Of a stretch of 64,000 nucleotides of DNA, positions 59,873 through 64,000 are shown in pieces. Location: positions 1 to 64,000 of the forward strand of contig JAZRFY010000026.1 in the NCBI GenBank assembly GCA_045643885.1. The letters run 5' to 3'. Position 1 is the stretch's first letter. Every line of letters begins with the position of its first letter. The translations under genes and the position numbers were made by a program. Under the pieces are notes generated by a model. It worked only from the letters and a program-made list of their open reading frames with translations. It ran no database searches and was not told the origin of the DNA. Origin of the DNA: RGIG4608 sp045643885 (GTDB taxonomy: Bacteria > Bacillota > Clostridia > Oscillospirales > CAG-272).

Positions 59873-61002
59873 AGAAATTGCTCATAATCATACTACTTGT
59901 CTTATCAATTTTACCGTTTTTCAGTGTCCAAGCATATGCAAATGAAACTGATGTTCCGGACGAATACGTAGACTTTATGAATGAATTGCCAAATGATATC
60001 AAGGAGCTTTTACCTGAGGGCTTGTTTTCGAGCAACTCGAACGAGATGCTAGATGCAGCTGAAGAAATTTCAGGATGGGACTTCATATTTGACGTTCTGA
60101 TAAATTTAGTAGGCATAAATTGGCGCGATATATTAAAGCACACGGCTGTAATTTGCTCCGTGCTTGTTATTTCTTCGGTCATAAGGTCATTGAAGGACTC
60201 GGTTTCAAACGCGGCTACAGTTAAAATTATCGAGCTTATAAGCTCAGTAATATTGGTCACAATCTTAATTGAGCAATCAAGAGAGCCTCTGACAAAAACC
60301 ATGCAGCTATTAGAAAATATAAAGATCTTCGTGAATACCATGTCACCACTTGTTTGCTCAATGTATGCAATGGGGGGCAACGTAAGCTCTGCTCTTGTTT
60401 CTAATTATGGATTGATAGTTTTCCTTTCTATATTTGAAAATGTGTGTATATTGGCACTTGAAACAATTCTTGGCATATGCCTGGCATTAACGCTTGCGTC
60501 ATCATTCGTAGAAGATGGCAATCTTTTGTCTATCAGCTCAGCATTAAAAAAGACTTTTACTTTTATCATTGGATTTCTGATGCTTGTTTTTACTACAGTT
60601 ATATCCACCCAAGGCATCTTAGCTTCACGGGCAGAGAGCTTAATCACAAAGACTACTAAAATGTTAGTTAGCCAATTGATTCCCGTGGTAGGCTCTACTG
60701 TAGGTGAAACTTTGAAAACGGCAGGCGCAAGCGTTGAGTATCTAAGGACGAGCATAGGTGTTGTGCTTATTGTTGCTTTTGTTATTCTTATTCTGCCAAC
60801 GTTTTTGAACGTATTTTTGCATCGACTGGCCTTGATTATTTCAAACGGAATTGCAGGACTTTTGGGATGTAGAAAGGAGGGAGGAGTTTTAAGCGAGATT
60901 TCGAGTATATACGGATATGCTATAGCAATTATTTCAATATGTGCTATTGCCTTACTGTTCCTCTTGACCATATTTGCAAAATCTTCGTCTCCTCTTACTT
61001 AA
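59866..61002 (+). CDS. spoIIIAE: Stage III sporulation protein AE
   Basis: A 378-residue polytopic protein with a cleavable signal (LLIIILLVLSILPFFSVQAYA), an extracytoplasmic segment rich in acidic residues and about seven further helices. ISSVIRSLKDSVSNAA, EQSREPLTKTMQLLENIKIF and GRKEGGVLSEISSIYGY-like sequence are typical. It is the largest membrane part of the SpoIIIA channel. GGAGGAG lies upstream; it overlaps spoIIIAD by 7 bases. Confidence 0.95.
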   Translation: MVKKLLIIILLVLSILPFFSVQAYANETDVPDEYVDFMNELPNDIKELLPEGLFSSNSNEMLDAAEEISGWDFIFDVLINLVGINWRDILKHTAVICSVLVISSVIRSLKDSVSNAATVKIIELISSVILVTILIEQSREPLTKTMQLLENIKIFVNTMSPLVCSMYAMGGNVSSALVSNYGLIVFLSIFENVCILALETILGICLALTLASSFVEDGNLLSISSALKKTFTFIIGFLMLVFTTVISTQGILASRAESLITKTTKMLVSQLIPVVGSTVGETLKTAGASVEYLRTSIGVVLIVAFVILILPTFLNVFLHRLALIISNGIAGLLGCRKEGGVLSEISSIYGYAIAIISICAIALLFLLTIFAKSSSPLT

Positions 61003-61506
61003 ATGAACAAATATTTACTGACAATCATCATCACGTCAATTTCAATTGGACTGTGCAATATAATTATTCCAAAGCAAAGCGGACTCGATAAAAGTGTAAA
61101 ATTTATCGGAATGCTTATCATTCTCGCAACCGTTTTGTCACCCATCATCGATGGAATAAAAAACATTAATGACGAAACCGTTGATTTGGTCAAGGACAAA
61201 CTGTCTTTTGATGCCGAGAAAGAAAAGGATAAATATGAATTCATCTTAGAAGATTATTTGTCTGATTATTCCTATGATTTAGTGAATGATTATATTAAAA
61301 ATGAGCTGAATATTAAATTCGATATCGCATCCGAAGAGTGCGAAGTGAATTTGTCTATAGTCAACGAAGGAGAAAATAAAAAGATTTCTCATGTTCAGGT
61401 TCTTTTGTCCGGCGCAGCAATTTTCAAGAATCCGTATGATATTGAGCAATACGTAAGCAGCATGCTTGGAGCAGAATGCTCGGTATATATAAAAAACAGG
61501 AGGTGA
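61003..61506 (+). CDS. spoIIIAF: Stage III sporulation protein AF
   Basis: A 167-residue protein with two N-terminal helices (LLTIIITSISIGLCNIIIP; GMLIILATVLSPIIDGI) and a ring-building-type soluble domain. It starts directly after the spoIIIAE stop without a visible ribosome site, so translation is coupled. It is shorter than the Bacillus protein (about 206 residues). Confidence 0.92.
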   Translation: MNKYLLTIIITSISIGLCNIIIPKQSGLDKSVKFIGMLIILATVLSPIIDGIKNINDETVDLVKDKLSFDAEKEKDKYEFILEDYLSDYSYDLVNDYIKNELNIKFDIASEECEVNLSIVNEGENKKISHVQVLLSGAAIFKNPYDIEQYVSSMLGAECSVYIKNRR

Positions 61507-61510
61507 GTAA

Positions 61511-62029
61511 ATGAAAGGGAAACAACAAGAAAAAGAAACCTTGCTATCATATCTAACAAAGCAAAAAAGCACACTCATCATCATTATGGTTGCGGTTTTG
61601 GCATTTTTACTGCTTATTATTCCAAGTGGCACTTCAAATAATACAACGAAAAATGATATTGATCGCATCGACGAGTATGAAAAGAAAATGGAAGCAAAGA
61701 TTGCAGATCTTTGCTCGGGTGTAAAAGGTGTATCATCAATAACTGTAAGCGTTTATTTTGACAGTGGATTTGAAACTGTCTACGCCTATAATGAAGAGAG
61801 CAGAGCAACATCGAACGGAATCAATTCCGAAAAGAAATACGTTACAATCGGTTCAGGCAATGATGAAAGTATGGTTTGCCTGTTCGAAAGAATGCCCCAT
61901 ATAAGCGGAGTAGCCGTAGTTTGCAAAGGAGGAGGGAATTCCATGATTGCAAGCGAAATAATCAATCTTATTTCATCAGCCTTTGACGTTCCAAAAAACA
62001 AAATATACGTGGCAGAAGGAAAAAACTAA
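61511..62029 (+). CDS. spoIIIAG: Stage III sporulation protein AG
   Basis: A 172-residue protein with one membrane helix (LIIIMVAVLAFLLLIIP) and a ring-forming domain with YEKKMEAKIADLCSGVKGV, VSVYFDSGFETVYAYN and GVAVVCKGGGN. The Bacillus protein (about 229 residues) has a beta insert that builds a tall ring; here the matching region (EESRATSNGINSEKKYVTIG) is short, so the ring may be flatter. AGGAGGTGA, containing the AF stop, is the ribosome site. Confidence 0.94.
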   Translation: MKGKQQEKETLLSYLTKQKSTLIIIMVAVLAFLLLIIPSGTSNNTTKNDIDRIDEYEKKMEAKIADLCSGVKGVSSITVSVYFDSGFETVYAYNEESRATSNGINSEKKYVTIGSGNDESMVCLFERMPHISGVAVVCKGGGNSMIASEIINLISSAFDVPKNKIYVAEGKN

Positions 62030-62100
62030 TCAGTATATGTTCTAAAACCCCAAACAGTGAATAAAATATAGTGTACTACAAACAAACGGAGGTTATTTTT

Positions 62101-62682
62101 ATGAATACAGAAGAAAAGTACGAATTGATAGAAGTTGAGGAAGTAAAGTTCTTTGATAAAGTCAAAGAATTCTTTGGAAAAATCGGGAGAAGAAATCTCA
62201 TAATTATTGGCTCAGTGTTGCTTGTTGCAGTAGCAGTTTGTCTTAACTGGGTATTATTTGCACAGCCAGATGATGAAGGATTCGATTATAATCAAGCAGG
62301 CACCGAGCTTGAAGAAAACGAAACCAGTGAAGTTCTTGCATACTTTGCTTCAACCCAGGTGAGCAGAGATAGAGCGAGAGATGAAGCACTTGCAGTTCTC
62401 CAGAATGTCGTTGATTCTACAGACACAGATAGCGCTGAAAAGACTCAGGCACTCGAGGATATAGCAACTATGGCAGCTAATATTGAAGCTGAAGCTAATA
62501 TCGAAGCCATGGTTATGGCAAAGGGATTTGAGCAATGTGTTGCAATAATCAATGACGGTATGTGCACGGTTGTTGTTATGAGTGAAGGTCTTCTTCCTAA
62601 CGAGATGGCTCAAATTAACGAAATCGTATACGAACAAACAGGTATTAAACCGGTTAACGTTAAATACATAGAAAAGAAATAA
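62101..62682 (+). CDS. spoIIIAH: Stage III sporulation protein AH
   Basis: A 193-residue protein with one membrane helix (LIIIGSVLLVAVAVCLNWVLF, residues 34-54) and an extracytoplasmic YscJ/FliF-type ring domain (SRDRARDEALAVLQNVVDS; GLLPNEMAQINEIVYEQTG). AH binds SpoIIQ from the forespore. ATG at 62101 follows GGAGG; an in-frame ATG at 62071 overlaps non-coding leader and lacks one. The gap of 71 bases after AG may hold a separate promoter. Confidence 0.95.
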   Translation: MNTEEKYELIEVEEVKFFDKVKEFFGKIGRRNLIIIGSVLLVAVAVCLNWVLFAQPDDEGFDYNQAGTELEENETSEVLAYFASTQVSRDRARDEALAVLQNVVDSTDTDSAEKTQALEDIATMAANIEAEANIEAMVMAKGFEQCVAIINDGMCTVVVMSEGLLPNEMAQINEIVYEQTGIKPVNVKYIEKK

Positions 62683-62686
62683 TGAT

Positions 62687-62716
62687 AAGCACCGACGTTT
62701 GTCGGTGCTTAAATCT
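62687..62716 (+). terminator. Hairpin after spoIIIAH
   Basis: AAGCACCGAC (62687-62696) with GTCGGTGCTT (62701-62710), loop GTTT. The following AAATCTTTA is only weakly T-rich, so some read-through into the next gene is likely. Confidence 0.65.
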
Positions 62717-62731
62717 TTATAGGAGGGAATT

Positions 62732-63025
62732 ATGGATATAATCAGCACGGCAGATTTAAGAAAAAAAGAGATAATAAATCTTTGTGACGGAGCCAGACTT
62801 GGTTGTGCAACTGATTTTGAGTTTGATAGATGCTCTTCGGTAATTACAGGGCTGATACTCAAAAAAGAAAACGGATTTTTCGGACTTTGTGAATCCGAAA
62901 GAGTTATAATTCCGTGGTGTAGGGTAGAGTGCATCGGAGATGATACAATACTTGTGAGATTTCAATCCGATGAGCTTGCTTCTTTATGCAAGAAAAGAAG
63001 GAAAAGCTTCTTTAACCTATACTGA
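62732..63025 (+). CDS. YlmC/YmxH-family PRC-barrel sporulation protein
   Basis: A 97-residue PRC-barrel-like protein. The N-terminal STADLRKKEIINLCDGARLG and the core GLILKKENGFFG and VIIPWCRVECIGDDTILVR match the YlmC/YmxH family found in spore formers. Its exact role is unknown. TAGGAGG precedes the ATG; the position 50 bases after spoIIIAH suggests sporulation expression by read-through. Confidence 0.9.
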   Translation: MDIISTADLRKKEIINLCDGARLGCATDFEFDRCSSVITGLILKKENGFFGLCESERVIIPWCRVECIGDDTILVRFQSDELASLCKKRRKSFFNLY

Positions 63026-63059
63026 ATTGTAAACAAATTGTAAACTTTGATTTTGCCTC

Positions 63060-63089
63060 TTGAAAATATATATATGTATATGTTATAAT
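63060..63089 (+). promoter_or_regulatory. Sigma-A type promoter of rpsB
   Basis: TTGAAA (63060-63065), an 18-base spacer and TATAAT (63084-63089). The leader of about 140 bases contains a stem TTGTGC/GCACAA (around 63098-63119), possibly part of autoregulation by ribosomal protein S2. Confidence 0.6.
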
Positions 63090-63152
63090 CGTTTGTAATT
63101 GTGCGAAAATCATGCACAATGATAAAAAATACACACACAGAGGCATAAAACA

Positions 63153-63317
63153 ATGCCGGTGTTGCTGGGTTTTATCTCGGTAATTGCGATTGTCGGCTAT
63201 CTGTGGTGGAAAAAAACCGAAGGAGGACATGAAACATGTCAATTATTTCAATTAAGCAGCTTCTCGAAGCTGGCGTCCATTTTGGACATCACACAAGAAG
63301 ATGGAACCCCAAGATGA
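63153..63317 (+). CDS. Possible short hydrophobic ORF in the rpsB leader
   Basis: ATG at 63153 follows GAGG nine bases upstream and opens a 54-codon frame that begins M-P-V-L-L-G-F-I-S-V-I-A-I-V-G-Y-L-W-W-K, which looks like one membrane helix. It runs out of frame into rpsB and stops at 63315-63317. It may be a chance ORF in a structured leader; the overlap with rpsB argues against a stable product. Confidence 0.25.
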   Translation: MPVLLGFISVIAIVGYLWWKKTEGGHETCQLFQLSSFSKLASILDITQEDGTPR

Positions 63318-63967
63318 GTGAGTACATCTTCACAGAAAGAAACGGTATCTACATCATCGACCTTCAGAAGACAGTTAAGAAGTTTGAAGAAGCTTACATG
63401 TTCGTACGTGATATCGCTGCAGAGGGTGGCAACATTCTTTTCGTTGGTACAAAGAAGCAGGCAACTGATGCTATCAAGGAAGAAGCAACACGTTGCGGTA
63501 TGTACTATGTAAACGTTCGTTGGCCCGGTGGTATGCTTACAAACCACAAGACAATTAAGAAGTCTATCGCTCGTCTTAACGCTCTTACAAAGATGCAGGA
63601 AGACGGCACATTTGATCTTCCTCCTAAGAAGGAAGTTGCTACAAAGCAGAAGGAAATCTTCGACCTTGAAAAGAGCTACGGTGGTATCAAGAATATGGAT
63701 ACACTTCCCGCAGCAATCTTCATTGTAGACCCCAAGAAGGAAAGAAATGCAGTTCTCGAAGCAAAGAAGCTCGGTATTCCCGTTGTTGCTATCGTTGACA
63801 CAAACTGTGATCCTGATGATGCTGACTACGTAATTCCCGGTAACGATGACGCTATCCGCGCTATCAAGCTCATCTCTTCCGTAATCGCTGACGCTGTTAT
63901 CGAAGGTAAGCAGGGTGAACAGACTGTTGAAGTAGCTGCAGAGGCTACAGAAGTAGTTGCAGAATAA
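63236..63967 (+). CDS. rpsB: 30S ribosomal protein S2
   Basis: A 243-residue S2. The N-terminus ISIKQLLEAGVHFGHHTRRWNPKM and the segments IIDLQKTVKKFEEAY, ILFVGTKKQATDAI, VNVRWPGGMLTNHKTI and IPVVAIVDTNCDPDDADYVIPGNDDAIRAIKL are all conserved. The C-terminus carries a short acidic, Val/Ala/Glu-rich tail (EQTVEVAAEATEVVAE). GGAGG precedes the ATG. Codon use is strongly biased, as for a highly expressed gene. Confidence 0.97.
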   Translation: MSIISIKQLLEAGVHFGHHTRRWNPKMSEYIFTERNGIYIIDLQKTVKKFEEAYMFVRDIAAEGGNILFVGTKKQATDAIKEEATRCGMYYVNVRWPGGMLTNHKTIKKSIARLNALTKMQEDGTFDLPPKKEVATKQKEIFDLEKSYGGIKNMDTLPAAIFIVDPKKERNAVLEAKKLGIPVVAIVDTNCDPDDADYVIPGNDDAIRAIKLISSVIADAVIEGKQGEQTVEVAAEATEVVAE

Positions 63968-64000
63968 TTTTAATCTTATAAATTAAGTGAGGGTAAAATA
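63968..64000 (+). other. Gap leading to the next gene, probably tsf
   Basis: The window ends with GTGAGGGTAAAATA, which looks like a ribosome site just before a start codon outside the window. By common gene order this would be tsf (elongation factor Ts); it cannot be verified here. Confidence 0.4.

Noticed and set aside
1..64000. tRNA, rRNA, tmRNA or origin of replication
   Set aside because: No cloverleaf, rRNA core sequence or DnaA-box cluster was found on reading both strands.

Overview
The window reads as a stretch of chromosome from an endospore-forming, low-to-medium G+C member of the Clostridia, probably an anaerobic gut-type lineage known mostly from metagenomes. The evidence is a complete spoIIIAA-AH operon, sigG, a YlmC/YmxH-type protein, a DUF1540 protein, a tig-clpP-clpX operon, strong AGGAGG ribosome binding sites and near-consensus TTGACA/TATAAT promoters. 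No rRNA, tRNA, CRISPR array, insertion sequence or prophage gene was seen. Most of it is housekeeping, with several accessory islands.

Layout. 0-13.6 kb: an interrupted HAD phosphatase, then a rightward operon of two tandem DHH phosphoesterases and surE. Converging on it is a leftward cluster of ABC-importer ATPase, two permeases, a solute-binding lipoprotein, a thermonuclease-like lipoprotein and a 1029-residue modular lipoprotein. 13.9-25.3 kb: a CNNM/CBS transporter with a leader peptide, a cysteine desulfidase family gene, an M16C protease, an esterase, a DUF1858 protein, and trmK, a NIF3-type gene, a degenerate metallophosphoesterase, an rlmD-type gene and a small CxxC protein. 25.4-28.4 kb: an acyltransferase, an M28 peptidase with internal membrane helices and an E2-like acyltransferase without its catalytic histidine. 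28.5-30.2 kb: sigG and a very Cys-rich protein. 30.3-39.7 kb: clpX-clpP-tig, a metallophosphoesterase, and a lepB-rbgA-rnhB-yraN-dipeptidase-thrC operon, all leftward, with one DUF1540 gene opposing. 39.8-47.1 kb: NfeD/SPFH pair, rsmE, a PucR-type regulator, an S41 protease, greA and lysS, all rightward. 47.2-57.8 kb: a split MMPL transporter, dxs with a DtxR-type regulator, an Lrp regulator with an aminotransferase, a degenerate uronate-isomerase-like protein, and glpK with a lipase. 57.9-64 kb: spoIIIAA-AH, a ylmC-type gene and rpsB.

The strongest leads are: a leader ORF beginning Met-Asp-Pro-Leu-Pro-Arg before the CNNM transporter; an intact UxaC-related protein that has lost its metal site; a possible nucleic-acid scavenging cluster (surface nuclease, importer, nanoRNases, nucleotidase); a 21-cysteine protein next to sigG; a DtxR-type iron-sensor-like regulator overlapping dxs; and a structured leader before an SPFH protein that carries a large Ser/Ala-rich insert. 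All assignments come from reading motifs in the sequence; no database search was run.
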